Shown here one piece after another: positions 53,112 through 62,923 of a DNA stretch of 64,000 nt. The stretch is from the NCBI GenBank assembly GCA_002482965.1, contig DLGZ01000054.1, forward strand, positions 228,122-292,121, written 5' to 3'. The position numbers and the translations under genes were made by a program. The stretch's first letter is position 1, and the number at the start of each line of letters is the position of its first letter. Source of the DNA: Verrucomicrobiaceae bacterium UBA7681 (lineage in GTDB: Bacteria; Verrucomicrobiota; Verrucomicrobiia; Verrucomicrobiales; Verrucomicrobiaceae). The notes under the pieces are model-generated. The model ran no database searches. It was not told where the DNA came from and worked only from the letters and a program-made list of their open reading frames with translations.

Positions 53112-53972
53112 TCAATCAACCAGCCACCATGCAAAGCTGCCGCTGGGAAGGGGCAAAACCCTGGCTTCGCCACGGAGCTGCATCTCACCATGCTCCACTT
53201 TGCCGCCATTGCGGCCAAACTGCTGCTTGAGGAGGTGATGAAGCGAGATGGGGGTCAGCTCTGGCGTGTGGCAGGAAAGCAGCACGCCGAGGGGCTGGGG
53301 AGACATGAGTTTGCCGAGCAAGGAGAGCAGTGGTGGCAGGTCGTTTTCGATTTTGAAGACCTCGCCCTTGGCACCGCGGCCATAGCTCGGCGGATCAAGA
53401 ATGAGCAGATCGTACTGGCGGTCGCGGCGCAGTTCACGCTCCAGGAATTTGGTCACGTCATCCACGATCCAGCGCACGGGCTTTTCTTCGAGGCCATTGA
53501 GCGCCGCATTCTTGCGCGCCCAATCGACCATGCCCTTGGAGGCATCCACATGACACACTTCCGCGCCAGCGAGTGCCGCTGCCAGCGTGCTGCCGCCGGA
53601 GTAGGCGAAGAGATTCAATACCCGCGCAGGGCGGTTGTGCCGCTTGGCATATTCCGTGCAGACTTCGCGGATGCGCCGCCATTGGTCGCGCTGTTCGGGA
53701 AAAATGCCGAGGTGACCGAAATCGGTCGAGCTGAGCTGGAACTTGGTGCCATCGACCTCAATGCTCCATGTCTCGGGGAGATTGTCACGGCCGCGCCATT
53801 GATTGCCACCGTCGCGGAAGAAAGTGGCGGTGACTTTCTGCCAGTCGGCCTTGGGAAGTGTCTGCTGCCAGACGGCCTGCGCGCAAGGTCGTGAGAGCAC
53901 GACGCTGCCAAAGCGCTCCAGTTTTTGAAATGAGCCGCTGTCGAGGAGTTCGTAACCGTTTGAATCAGCCAT
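53112..53972 (-). CDS. Class I SAM-dependent methyltransferase, RlmI-like
   Basis: 286 residues. SAM motif I is VLNLFAYSGGSTLAAALAGAEVCHVDAS, followed by ARKNAALNG and the catalytic motif IV LLILDPPSYGRG. It is the RlmI/RlmK C-terminal catalytic domain with a degenerate N-terminus, and it methylates rRNA or another RNA/protein target. Its homologue at 16861-17712 lacks the DPPSYG motif. It ends 39 bases upstream of oppB and starts 8 bases after gpsA. Confidence 0.87.
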   Translation of the reverse strand: MADSNGYELLDSGSFQKLERFGSVVLSRPCAQAVWQQTLPKADWQKVTATFFRDGGNQWRGRDNLPETWSIEVDGTKFQLSSTDFGHLGIFPEQRDQWRRIREVCTEYAKRHNRPARVLNLFAYSGGSTLAAALAGAEVCHVDASKGMVDWARKNAALNGLEEKPVRWIVDDVTKFLERELRRDRQYDLLILDPPSYGRGAKGEVFKIENDLPPLLSLLGKLMSPQPLGVLLSCHTPELTPISLHHLLKQQFGRNGGKVEHGEMQLRGEARVLPLPSGSFAWWLVD

Positions 53973-53980
53973 GGGAAAAT

Positions 53981-54982
53981 TTAATCGGCCTCAGGCCGTG
54001 GATCGCGCGAAAGCAGGTCGCGCATGCCTTCTTTGGGGGATTTGCCTTGGTACAGCACGGCGTTGATTTCGTCGAGCAAGGGCATGCGCACGCTGCGGGC
54101 CTGGGCGGCTCTGTGCAGGCTGGCGGTGTTCGGCACTCCTTCAGCGACCATGCGGGTGCTGGCGATGATCTCATCCAGCGGGCGGCCCTGGCCGAGCATG
54201 GTGCCGACACGGTGGTTGCGGCTGTGCTCTGAGTAGCAGGTGCCCATGAGATCTCCCACACCGCTGAGGCCATAAAAAGTTTCCACCTTGCCACCTTCGG
54301 CCACGCCTAGGCGCACCATTTCTGCCAGTGCACGTGTGACGAGCGCGGCGAGGGTGTTGTCGCCAAGTTTCAAGCCATGGGCAATGCCGGAGGCGATGGC
54401 GTAGGGGTTCTTCATGGCTCCGGCCCATTCAGCCCCAATGATGTCGTCGGTGGTGTAGGTGCGGAAGAAGGGCAGCGTGAAGCAGGACTGCACCGCCTTG
54501 GCGATTTCATCATCCGCGCAGGCGACGACGGCGGCGGTGGCAAGGCGGCGGGCGACTTCCTCGGCGTGATTGGGGCCGGTCAGGACGGCCAGCGGGACGC
54601 CGGGGATGGATTCGCCAATCATCTGAGTCATACGACGGCCGGTTTCGAGCTCGATGCCCTTGGAGCAGGAGACCAGGACGCGCGCCTTGGAAGCAGCTCC
54701 GCAATTTGCCATGAGCTCGGCGGTGCTTCGCATGGCCTTGGATGGCACGACGAAGACGAGCATGTCCGAAGGCTGCAAGGCGGCAGGATCGGCGGTAACG
54801 GTGATCTCGGGCGAGAGTTCCAGATCAGGCAGGTAGCGGATATTGCGGCGGGTGTCGCGGATCTGCGCCATGAGTTCGGTATCGCGTCCCCAGAACTGCA
54901 CGTTCAGGCCACGCAGAGACAACAGTGAGGCAAGTGCGGTGCCCCAGCTACCGGCACCAATGACTGTGGCGGACTGAATCAT
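53981..54982 (-). CDS. gpsA: Glycerol-3-phosphate dehydrogenase [NAD(P)+]
   Basis: 333 residues from the ATG at 54982 (MIQSATVIGAGSWGTALASLLSLRG), where the NAD-binding GxGxxG begins. A longer frame upstream would lie in plsY. FVVPSKAMR, LTGPNHAEEVAR, and the conserved Lys in GAMKNPYAIASGIAHGLKLGDN fit the family. It reduces DHAP to sn-glycerol-3-phosphate for phospholipids. The start overlaps plsY by ATGA, and together they supply the first two steps of phospholipid synthesis. Confidence 0.94.
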   Translation of the reverse strand: MIQSATVIGAGSWGTALASLLSLRGLNVQFWGRDTELMAQIRDTRRNIRYLPDLELSPEITVTADPAALQPSDMLVFVVPSKAMRSTAELMANCGAASKARVLVSCSKGIELETGRRMTQMIGESIPGVPLAVLTGPNHAEEVARRLATAAVVACADDEIAKAVQSCFTLPFFRTYTTDDIIGAEWAGAMKNPYAIASGIAHGLKLGDNTLAALVTRALAEMVRLGVAEGGKVETFYGLSGVGDLMGTCYSEHSRNHRVGTMLGQGRPLDEIIASTRMVAEGVPNTASLHRAAQARSVRMPLLDEINAVLYQGKSPKEGMRDLLSRDPRPEAD

Positions 54983-55629
54983 GGCTGCGGCTTCTTTTTG
55001 GTGAAGGCCTTGCTCTCCGTGCCTGCAATCAAGCGCTGGATGTTTGAACGGTGCCGGATGAAGGCGAGAATCATCACCACGATGCCAAAGCCGAGCAGAA
55101 CGTAGTCCCACTGGCCCCCACGCCACATCTGGATGGCCATGGCGGTAGGCACGCCGACGGCAGCTGCCAATGAACCGAGAGAGACATAACGAAAGGCAAA
55201 GAGGAAGGTGAGAAAGCCGATCCACCCGCCGATCATTCCGGCAAGAGAGATTCCCAACAGAACGCCACCCGTTGTTGCGATGCCTTTGCCTCCTTTGAAG
55301 CCGAGCCAGAAAGTGAACATGTGGCCGATCACGGCGGCGAAACCGGCCAGCACTTTTCCAAGTGAGATCATTTCAGGAGCCGCGCTCGTGTGGGCGATCC
55401 AGCCTGCTGCCAGCCAGACGGGCAGCCAGCCTTTGAGCATGTCGAGAAGGAACACCGGAATGCCAATCCCCTTCCCCAGTACGCGGATGGCATTGGTGGC
55501 GCCGATATTGCCGCTTCCGTGCTGGCGGATGTCGATGCCTTTCAAGCGACCAGCGAGATAGCCGAACGGCACTGAGCCGCAAAGATAGCCGCAGGCGATG
55601 CTGAGGAGAGTGGCGGTGGTTGTGGTCAT
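54979..55629 (-). CDS. plsY: Acyl-phosphate:glycerol-3-phosphate acyltransferase
   Basis: 216 residues and five to six membrane helices. GSVPFGYLAGRLKGIDIRQHGSGNIGATNAIRVLGKG is the PlsY signature (motifs 1 and 2) and FKGGKGIATTGGVLLG is motif 3. It transfers an acyl group from acyl phosphate to glycerol-3-phosphate at the inner membrane. It is followed by gpsA with an ATGA overlap, so the pair is one operon. Confidence 0.95.
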   Translation of the reverse strand: MTTTTATLLSIACGYLCGSVPFGYLAGRLKGIDIRQHGSGNIGATNAIRVLGKGIGIPVFLLDMLKGWLPVWLAAGWIAHTSAAPEMISLGKVLAGFAAVIGHMFTFWLGFKGGKGIATTGGVLLGISLAGMIGGWIGFLTFLFAFRYVSLGSLAAAVGVPTAMAIQMWRGGQWDYVLLGFGIVVMILAFIRHRSNIQRLIAGTESKAFTKKKPQP

Positions 55630-55703
55630 GGCGTGAGCAGGCTCCTAGTAGCCGAATTCAGCATGCTCTGGCAAGCATTTCATCAGGCCGAAAGCGCCTG
55701 AGG

Positions 55704-58367
55704 TCATTTCGCCCCGTACTTTTCTTTCAGATACTGCACGGTTTCATCCGCCGTATCGGCCTGGATCATCACCAAATCTCCCGGCTGCGCGGAATCGAGA
55801 GCCAGATCGACCGCCTTCAGGTGGCCGAGAATGGACTCGACACGCCGGGTGCGCGGAGCGTTTTCCAGACCGGCGGCGAGGAGTTGCATGATCTCGCCCG
55901 ATTCACGACCGCGCACATAGTCACCTTCGTAGAGCCAGGCTTCATCAAATTCCGTCCCAAGCATGCGCCCCTGCTCAATGATATCGCTGTCACGGCGGTC
56001 TCCAGCGGAACTGTAAACGACAATGCGGCGCGGATTGCTGAACTGGCGCAGGCCGTCGAGCAAGGCGCGGAGGGCATCCACATTGTGGCCGTAATCGACG
56101 ATGACGGTGATGCCTTTCAGATCGAGCACGTTGAAGCGACCGGCATTTTGTTCGAGGCTTGGGACAAAGCTGCGCGTGCCTTGGCGAATGAGGTCGTCGT
56201 CAATGCCGAGAGCCCATGCTGCAGCCACGGCGGCGAGGGTGTTTTCGATCTGAAAGCCGATGCGCCCGCCATGGGTGAGAGGGATTTCGCTCAGCGAGAT
56301 GAAAACATCTTCATTCGGACCCGTGGCGCGAATGATGTTCCCTTCGCGCACGTAGATGGCGCGCTCGCCCTGAATGCGATGGCGGACGATGACGGCGTTT
56401 TCGGCATCGAGGGCGAAGAAGATCGTCTTGCGCGGATAGGTTTCCGCCATTTTCACGACGAGAGGATCAGCGGCATTCAACACAGCGCTGCCCTCAGCAG
56501 AGACGGCGGCGACGATGCACTGCTTCACCTCGGCAAGCTGCTCAGGTGTGTCGATATCGTTGATGCCAAGGTGGTCACCGGCGCCGATGTTGGTGACGAC
56601 GGCGACATCGCAATGGTCAAAGGCCAACCCTTCGCGCAAAATGCCGCCACGGGCGGTTTCAAGAACGGCGGCGTCACACAGCGGGTAGGACAGGATGCTG
56701 CGGGCGCTCTTAGGGCCGCTACAGTCGCCACTGTCGATCATGCGCGTACCGACAAAAACACCGTCTGTGCTCGTCATGCCCACGCGCCATTTGTTTTGAG
56801 TCAGCAGATGCGCAATGAACCGTGTCGTGGTGGTTTTGCCGTTCACGCCTGTCACGGCGACGATGGGGATGCGGCCACGGCACTCGGGAGCAAACATGGT
56901 GTCGATCACTGCGTTGCCGACAGGACGAGGCTCACCCTCTGAAGGATACAGGTGCATGCGCAGTCCCGGGCGTGCATTGAGCTCAATGATGACGCCGTTA
57001 CATGCACTCAGGGGCTGCGTGATGTCGGGTGCGATCATGTCGAGACCGCAGATGTCGAGGCCAACCATCTGAGCAGCTTCGACGGCTGCTGCGCAGATCG
57101 TGGGATGAACCTCGGCGGTGCAGTCGACGGCTGTGCCACCGGTGCTGAGGTTCGCGTTGCGGCGGATGAGGATCGTCCGGTCTTTTTCAGGAATTGATTC
57201 AGGTGTGAGTCCCTGCTCGGCGAGCACGCCGATGGCGACGGCGTCAATGCGAATGCGGCTCAGGGCGGCGGCGTGGTCAGCGGCACGGCGTGGATCGCGG
57301 TTCTTTTCGGCAATGAGTTCCTGTATGGTATGCTCACCATCGCCGATGACATGCGCGGGATAACGGCGTGAGACGGCAACGAGTTCACGTCCGATCACAA
57401 GCACACGGTAATCCTCCCCCTCGGCAAACTGCTCCACAATGACCGACCGGCTTTCCTCCCGGGCGGCGGCATAGGCGGTGAAGACCTGCTCACGGGTGTA
57501 CAAGTTTAAAGCGACCCCACGGCCCTGATTGCCGTCCAAAGGTTTCACGACAACCGGCAGGCCGATCTCGTTGGCGGCGGCCCAGGCATCGTCTGCATTC
57601 TTTACAGGGCGGCCCTGTGGAACTGGCAGACCGATTTCATTGAGCATTCGCAGGGTGAAGTCTTTGTCTTGCACGATGTCTTCAGAAATCGCACTGGTCT
57701 GGCTGGTGGCGGCGGCCAGAATTTTCCTCTGCTTCGAGCCCCAGCCAAGCTGAACAAGGCTGCCTTCAGTGAGGCGGTGGACAGGGATGCCACGAAGGCG
57801 CGCAGCATCCACCATGGCACGGGTGCTCGGACCGAGGCAGACACTTTGGGCGAGTTCGCTCAATTCGGTAATGGCCGCATTTACGTCCATGGTCTGGCCG
57901 AAGAGCGCGGCGTCGATCAAACGCCGGGCGAGTTCGAAAGCTGCACGAGCGACGGTTTCATCATCAAACTGGGTGATAATGCGATACGTCAGCGGCTGCG
58001 AAGTGGGCATCACCTTGCCAAAGATCACCTGAAGGTCAGAGCGGCTTTGCAGATGCAGCGTGATGGACTGCAGCAGGGCGGCCAAGTCCTCCGCCTGAGG
58101 TGTGACGGAGGTTTCGCTGAGCTGAGGCTCCAGTGTTGGCAGCCAGGAGAGCAGCCAAGAACGCCAGTTCGTGATGTAGTCCGTTAGCTCGGGAAACTCC
58201 ATCCTGCATTCCAGAACGGTCTCACGGGCCCAGAGATTCGGGCCGCGCAGCGCAAGGATTTTGCGAACGATGGAGGAACGGAGTTCGCAGGATGGAGCGG
58301 GGAGGGACAAGCAGGAGATGGAACGCGCGGAATTGTCCACAGACCTGCAGGAGGTCAAGGGAAACAT
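55704..58367 (-). CDS. cphA: Cyanophycin synthetase
   Basis: About 887 residues if the ATG at 58367 is used. The start is unsure because the family N-terminus (KILALRGPNLWARETVLE) begins some 35 codons further in, at no good start codon. Three domains are visible: an N-terminal domain, an ATP-grasp domain (KPLDGNQGRGV about 275-285, VIGDGEHTIQELI, ELNARPG), and a Mur-ligase-type domain with P-loop VTGVNGKTTTT (about 505-515) and its C-terminal lobe with VIVDYGHNVDALRALL. CphA polymerises Asp backbones and adds Arg side chains with ATP. No cyanophycinase is visible. Confidence 0.9.
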   Translation of the reverse strand: MFPLTSCRSVDNSARSISCLSLPAPSCELRSSIVRKILALRGPNLWARETVLECRMEFPELTDYITNWRSWLLSWLPTLEPQLSETSVTPQAEDLAALLQSITLHLQSRSDLQVIFGKVMPTSQPLTYRIITQFDDETVARAAFELARRLIDAALFGQTMDVNAAITELSELAQSVCLGPSTRAMVDAARLRGIPVHRLTEGSLVQLGWGSKQRKILAAATSQTSAISEDIVQDKDFTLRMLNEIGLPVPQGRPVKNADDAWAAANEIGLPVVVKPLDGNQGRGVALNLYTREQVFTAYAAAREESRSVIVEQFAEGEDYRVLVIGRELVAVSRRYPAHVIGDGEHTIQELIAEKNRDPRRAADHAAALSRIRIDAVAIGVLAEQGLTPESIPEKDRTILIRRNANLSTGGTAVDCTAEVHPTICAAAVEAAQMVGLDICGLDMIAPDITQPLSACNGVIIELNARPGLRMHLYPSEGEPRPVGNAVIDTMFAPECRGRIPIVAVTGVNGKTTTTRFIAHLLTQNKWRVGMTSTDGVFVGTRMIDSGDCSGPKSARSILSYPLCDAAVLETARGGILREGLAFDHCDVAVVTNIGAGDHLGINDIDTPEQLAEVKQCIVAAVSAEGSAVLNAADPLVVKMAETYPRKTIFFALDAENAVIVRHRIQGERAIYVREGNIIRATGPNEDVFISLSEIPLTHGGRIGFQIENTLAAVAAAWALGIDDDLIRQGTRSFVPSLEQNAGRFNVLDLKGITVIVDYGHNVDALRALLDGLRQFSNPRRIVVYSSAGDRRDSDIIEQGRMLGTEFDEAWLYEGDYVRGRESGEIMQLLAAGLENAPRTRRVESILGHLKAVDLALDSAQPGDLVMIQADTADETVQYLKEKYGAK

Positions 58368-58449
58368 CGGCCTGAAATGAGATAGCCGTATCATTCCTGC
58401 ACTCAGAGTTGGGGAAATCACCGACCCGGTTTGACAAGCTCAGGTAACA

Positions 58450-60705
58450 TTGGACTATCGGCGGCTTTCACGACCTGTCTTCACTTTGCCGCGTTCCCTC
58501 ATCCAAGACCTTCCCGACCTTCTGCTCCAGCATGCCGAATCCAAACTGGCATCCGGTGAGCGCATGGTCGCCCGTTTGATGACGGATTTGGACGCTGGTT
58601 TGCATTTCCGGCATGGACTGATCGTGCTGACCAACACGCGACTGCTGAATTTTGAGGCTGCGGGAACCGGTCAGCCGAGCTTCCTCGCTTGGAGGCTGGG
58701 AGATCTGCAGGAATTCAAACTGGAAGAAATGGGTGCGACCATTGCGCTGCAGCTCATGGGAAACGACACCCTCCTCGGACAGTGGCGGGTGACTTCCGGC
58801 TCTCTGCGTCAGGCAGAGGCCTTTATTGCACGGTTCCGGGAGCAGCGCCGGATCCTCAGCGGTGAGGACACCGGTGCGGTAGCCCGCGACAATGAGATTG
58901 AGGAGGATGAAGAGGAAGTCTTCGCCGCTGAGGATGCCGAAGGATACATTCCCCCGGGGAAGCCACTGCTACGCCTGATCAGCTTTGCCCGGCCCTGGTA
59001 CCGGCTGCTTTTTCTCGGGCTGGTGCTCACCATGGCGAGCACCGGGGCGCAGATGATCGCCCCCTGGCTCACCATGTCGCTGGTGGATGACGTGCTGATC
59101 CCACTGCAAAGCCAGACCGAGCGGGTACATGTGCATAAGGTCTATGTGTTCATCTCCGAACTGGCGCTTGCCGCCGTTTTGACTTGGGCGCTGAACTGGG
59201 GGAAAACCTTCGTGGTGGCGCGCATTGCCGAGCATGTGACCAGCCGCATGCGGCGGGAGACCTTTGAGCATCTGCAGCGGCTTTCCCTCACCTACTTCAA
59301 CCGCAAGCGCACCGGCGATCTCATCTCACGCATTGGTTCAGACACGGAGCATCTGTCCCTGTTCATCTCGGTGAACTTCATCGACTTCTTCTGTGACGTG
59401 CTGCAGTTCATTTTTACAGCGGTCATTTTGTTCAGCATCAACCCGCTCCTGGCGGTGGCCGCGCTGGGACCGGTGCCCATCGTCGCCTGGCTGGTGCAGC
59501 GCGTGCGCGAGCATCTGCGCGGTGGGTTTGCCGCCGCCAGCCGTGCGGGCAGCCAGCTCACCAGCGTGCTGGCGGACACCATCCCCGGCGTGCGCGTGGT
59601 CAAGGCTTTCGCGCAGGAGAAGCGTGAGATCGAGCGCTTCCGCGTGGCGGACAAGCATATCTTCGACACCAATGATCGTGTGAACAAGACCTGGTCGTTC
59701 TTCACACCGATGATCAAACTGCTGACGGATCTTGGCCTGCTGATCGTGTGGGCGGTCGGAGCCTGGAGCGTGGCGCATGACAGCATCACAGTGGGGGTGC
59801 TGACCGGCTTTGTGCTTTACATCAGCAGCTTCTACGAACGCATGGACTCGATGAGCCGCTTCACCGCCTCCATGCAGCGGGCAGCCGCCAGCGCACACCG
59901 CGTTTTTGACGTGCTTGATGTGAAGCCGGACGTGCCCATGCAGCGCAATGCGGTCAAAGTAGGCCGTCTGCGTGGCGAGATTGAGTTTCGTGATGTGAAG
60001 TTCCGCTATGGGTCACGTGAAATCATTCGCGGCATCAGCTTGAAAATCGCGCCGGGAGAAATGGTGGGTTTTGTGGGGCCGAGTGGCGCAGGCAAAACGA
60101 CGCTGGTGAATCTGGCCTGCCGCTTCTTCGAGGTGAGCGAAGGCGCGGTGCTGGTGGATGGCTTCAATCTGAGTGACGTCGATGTGATGGACTACCGCAG
60201 AAATCTCGGACTCGTGCTGCAGGAACCGTATCTCTTTTATGGCACGATCGCGGAGAACATCTCCTATGGGAAACCGGAGGCGACACGGGCTGAGATCGTC
60301 GCTGCGGCGCGCGCGGCGCGTGCGCATGATTTCATCCTGCGGCTGCCGGATGCTTATGACTCCATGGTCGGCGAGCGTGGTCAGCAGCTTTCCGGTGGTG
60401 AGCGCCAGCGCATCAGCATCGCGCGTGCACTGTTGGTCGATCCAGCTATTTTGATTCTGGATGAAGCCACGTCTTCCGTGGACACCGAAACGGAGCGTGA
60501 AATCCAGGCGGCGCTGGATCACCTCGTCAAAGGCCGCACCACCATCGCCATCGCACATCGACTGGGCACCTTGCGCAAAGCCAACCGCCTGGTGGTGATC
60601 GAAGAAGGCCTCATCAAGGAAATCGGATCGCATGAGCAACTGCTGGAACACAGCGGCACCTATGCGCGCCTGCATCAGGCCATGCTGGAGGTGGCACACG
60701 CATGA
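58450..60705 (+). CDS. ABC exporter with extra N-terminal domain (cyanophycin-cluster type)
   Basis: 751 residues starting at TTG 58450 (no earlier ATG fits; the next Met is at about residue 39, inside the conserved part). About 165 extra N-terminal residues (including FRHGLIVLTNTRLLNFEAAG, like a lipid-binding PH-type strand set) and an acidic linker (DNEIEEDEEEVFAAEDAEG) precede a six-helix exporter and a nucleotide-binding domain with GPSGAGKTTLV, LSGGERQRISIARA and ILILDEATSSVD. NCBI families name this type as cyanophycin metabolism-associated, as far as I recall. It is divergent from cphA. Cargo unknown. Confidence 0.82.
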   Translation: MDYRRLSRPVFTLPRSLIQDLPDLLLQHAESKLASGERMVARLMTDLDAGLHFRHGLIVLTNTRLLNFEAAGTGQPSFLAWRLGDLQEFKLEEMGATIALQLMGNDTLLGQWRVTSGSLRQAEAFIARFREQRRILSGEDTGAVARDNEIEEDEEEVFAAEDAEGYIPPGKPLLRLISFARPWYRLLFLGLVLTMASTGAQMIAPWLTMSLVDDVLIPLQSQTERVHVHKVYVFISELALAAVLTWALNWGKTFVVARIAEHVTSRMRRETFEHLQRLSLTYFNRKRTGDLISRIGSDTEHLSLFISVNFIDFFCDVLQFIFTAVILFSINPLLAVAALGPVPIVAWLVQRVREHLRGGFAAASRAGSQLTSVLADTIPGVRVVKAFAQEKREIERFRVADKHIFDTNDRVNKTWSFFTPMIKLLTDLGLLIVWAVGAWSVAHDSITVGVLTGFVLYISSFYERMDSMSRFTASMQRAAASAHRVFDVLDVKPDVPMQRNAVKVGRLRGEIEFRDVKFRYGSREIIRGISLKIAPGEMVGFVGPSGAGKTTLVNLACRFFEVSEGAVLVDGFNLSDVDVMDYRRNLGLVLQEPYLFYGTIAENISYGKPEATRAEIVAAARAARAHDFILRLPDAYDSMVGERGQQLSGGERQRISIARALLVDPAILILDEATSSVDTETEREIQAALDHLVKGRTTIAIAHRLGTLRKANRLVVIEEGLIKEIGSHEQLLEHSGTYARLHQAMLEVAHA

Positions 60706-61181
60706 GCACTCCACAGCCACAGAACATTGAATTTGCCAAGGACGACCAGGGCCGCCTGGTACTCATGGATCAAGACGGCGTGCGGCATGTGAATGTACGT
60801 CCCGCCAAACTCTTTCCGCTGACCGAAAAAGACCACTGGATCTCCATCCAGTCCGAAGGTGCGCGTGAAATTCTCTGCATCGAGGATCCGCAAAGCCTGC
60901 AAGAGCCTTCGCGCAGCCTGCTGCTCAACGCGCTGGCCCGGCGTGACTTTGTGCCCATCATTCAGGTGATTCATCGCATCGTGCGTCTGGCTGACGGGCA
61001 TGAATGGCATGTCACTACGGATCGTGGTAACACCAGCTTTGAAGTGGAGACGGATGAAAGCATCCAACCACTCGGCCGTGGACGTCTCGTCATAGTTGAT
61101 CGCCGCAACACGCGCTATCTTATTCCCAACGTCGCCAGCCTGGACCGCGTCAGCAAACGGAAGCTGGAGCACTACTACTGA
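60702..61181 (+). CDS. DUF1854 family protein
   Basis: 159 residues, soluble. RLVLMDQDGVRHVNVRPAKLFPLTEKDHWISI and LARRDFVPIIQVIHRIVRLADGHEWHVTTDRGNTSFEVETDESIQPL are the DUF1854 pattern. The start overlaps the ABC exporter stop by 4 bases, so translation is coupled. The family commonly accompanies cphA and this exporter in proteobacteria, to my recollection. A regulatory or adaptor role is plausible, but no activity is known. Confidence 0.83.
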   Translation: MSTPQPQNIEFAKDDQGRLVLMDQDGVRHVNVRPAKLFPLTEKDHWISIQSEGAREILCIEDPQSLQEPSRSLLLNALARRDFVPIIQVIHRIVRLADGHEWHVTTDRGNTSFEVETDESIQPLGRGRLVIVDRRNTRYLIPNVASLDRVSKRKLEHYY

Positions 61182-61183
61182 CC

Positions 61184-62371
61184 TTGAACTCCGTTCACAC
61201 CCCGCCCGTCACGGCTCCACGTATCGGTTCGCTCGATGTCTATCGTGGCATCGTGATGTTCCTGCTCGGTCTGCGCCTGCTGGAGTTCGACGAAGTGTCC
61301 AAACACTTTCCAGACAGCGCCGTCTGGCAGTTTCTTGGCCATCACTCCTCGCACATTCCATGGGTGGGCTGTTCGCTGAATGACCTGATCCACCCGTCGT
61401 TTGCCTTTTTGACCGGGGCGTCGATCGTTTTCTCCGTTTCGTCACGTTCGAGAAAAGGCCAGTCGCAGTGGCATATGACCCTGCATGCGCTGTGGCGGTC
61501 AGTGGCGCTGATATTCCTCGGGATTTTCCTGCGCAGTGTGGATCGTGATGCGACCCACTGGACCTTCGATGAAACCCTGACTCAGACCGGCCTCGGCTAC
61601 ATGGCAGCGTTTGCTTTGGCGTACTGCGGTACCCGCACACGCTGGATCTGGTTTACCATCGTCCTGACGGCATCGTGGTTGTTCTATGTGTGCTTTCCGA
61701 TCATGCCGCCGCATGGCAATCCCATGGACTTCAACACTCCGGAAGGCTGGCAGCATGATTTCACCGGCTTTTACGCCCACTGGAATCACAACCGCAACGC
61801 GGGCTGGAGCTTTGACCGCTGGCTGCTCAATGAGTTTCCGCGAGAGCGCCCCTATGTGGGCTATCTCGGTGGCTACACCACGCTGAACTTCGTCCCCACC
61901 ATTGCCACCATGATTCTCGGATTGATGGCAGGCACCTGGATCAAGCGGAGCGACCAGCCGGCCAGACAGCTCATGATCGCGAGTGTGGCATGCCTCGCCT
62001 TCAGTTTTGCGCTGCACTTCGGCGGCATCTGCCCCATCGTGAAACGGTTATGGACCCCTGCCTGGGTGTTCTTTAGCGGCGGCTGCTGCCTGCTGATTTT
62101 GGCGGCGCTGTATCAGATCATCGACGTCAGGCAATGGCGGCGCTGGTCCTTCCCCTTTCTGGTCATCGGCGTGAACTCGCTCGCCATCTATGTGATGCGA
62201 CACACTCTGGACATCTGGTTTTCGGAGACACTCCAGAAGCACTTCGGCACACGCGTGTTCCAGATATTCGGCGCTGAACTGCAGCCGGTCATGATCGGGG
62301 CCTGCACCTTCTTCATTTTCTGGCTGGTCCTGCTGTGGATGTACCGCCGCAAAATTTACATCCGGCTATGA
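61184..62371 (+). CDS. Multi-pass membrane protein of the DUF1624/DUF5009 (heparan-glucosaminide acetyltransferase-like) family
   Basis: 395 residues. It starts at TTG 61184, 2 bases after the DUF1854 stop. No ATG is available before the conserved RIGSLDVYRGIVMFLLGLRLLEF. About nine to ten helices. HHSSHIPWVGCSLNDLIHPSFAFLTGASIVFS is the family core, with the conserved His of acyltransferases near the N-terminus. It may acylate a polymer or lipid at the membrane. Placement in the cphA cluster suggests a link to the polymer, which is inference. Confidence 0.75.
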   Translation: MNSVHTPPVTAPRIGSLDVYRGIVMFLLGLRLLEFDEVSKHFPDSAVWQFLGHHSSHIPWVGCSLNDLIHPSFAFLTGASIVFSVSSRSRKGQSQWHMTLHALWRSVALIFLGIFLRSVDRDATHWTFDETLTQTGLGYMAAFALAYCGTRTRWIWFTIVLTASWLFYVCFPIMPPHGNPMDFNTPEGWQHDFTGFYAHWNHNRNAGWSFDRWLLNEFPRERPYVGYLGGYTTLNFVPTIATMILGLMAGTWIKRSDQPARQLMIASVACLAFSFALHFGGICPIVKRLWTPAWVFFSGGCCLLILAALYQIIDVRQWRRWSFPFLVIGVNSLAIYVMRHTLDIWFSETLQKHFGTRVFQIFGAELQPVMIGACTFFIFWLVLLWMYRRKIYIRL

Positions 62372-62806
62372 TGCCGTAAGCGCACGGATCAAGTCACTTT
62401 GCGGGGCCAGCACAAACTTCGGTGCCTCCCGCGTGGCGTCCATGCAGCCGCCCTCGGCATAGATGCCCTGGGCATCGCGCAGGCGGTGCATGGGTTCAAA
62501 AATACGTGCAGTGTGCTCTGGAGATGCCAGGGTCTGAGCCACGAGTTGCTCTACCTTGGTTTCATCCATTTGCAGCTCACCTTGCTCATTCATGCATGCA
62601 CCATCACGCCAATGATTTATCTCCAGGCACTTGCAGAGCAGGTTGAAGGGGTGATCACGTTTCCAAAAAATGGCAAACATCCCGCCGCCCAGATAGAACA
62701 CCCAGGAGCCTTCAAAGCCGGGGACATCCGACGAACTGGGATCGCGATTGAGAAACCAAGCACGGTCTCCGGGCACATAGAAATGCCAGCATCCATCTTC
62801 AACCAT
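62366..62806 (-). CDS. Hypothetical protein beside the second CphA gene
   Basis: 146 residues from the ATG at 62806 (MVEDGCWHFYVPGDRAWFLNRD). An ATG at 62887 in frame would add 27 residues of unclear sequence. It contains GFEGSWVFYLGGGMFAIFWKRDHPFNLLCKCLEINHWRDGACM, with a Trp- and Cys-rich middle part. No signal peptide or helix bundle. I do not recognise it. It converges on the 61184 gene with a 6-base overlap and lies downstream of the CphA-like gene on the same strand. Confidence 0.55.
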   Translation of the reverse strand: MVEDGCWHFYVPGDRAWFLNRDPSSSDVPGFEGSWVFYLGGGMFAIFWKRDHPFNLLCKCLEINHWRDGACMNEQGELQMDETKVEQLVAQTLASPEHTARIFEPMHRLRDAQGIYAEGGCMDATREAPKFVLAPQSDLIRALTAS

Positions 62807-62923
62807 GCGCCGGATTAAGTGTCGCGACGAAGAACAGGCATGAATTGAAGTCGTGTTCGGTTTGCAGTTCCGCTGCCGATAGAACACGTAAGTTTGACTT
62901 CAGTTCCTTCCCGAAATACGATT

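Noticed and set aside
55620..56942. 440-codon frame antisense to cphA
   Set aside because: Shadow of the Mur-ligase region of cphA. No start signal or recognisable motif.
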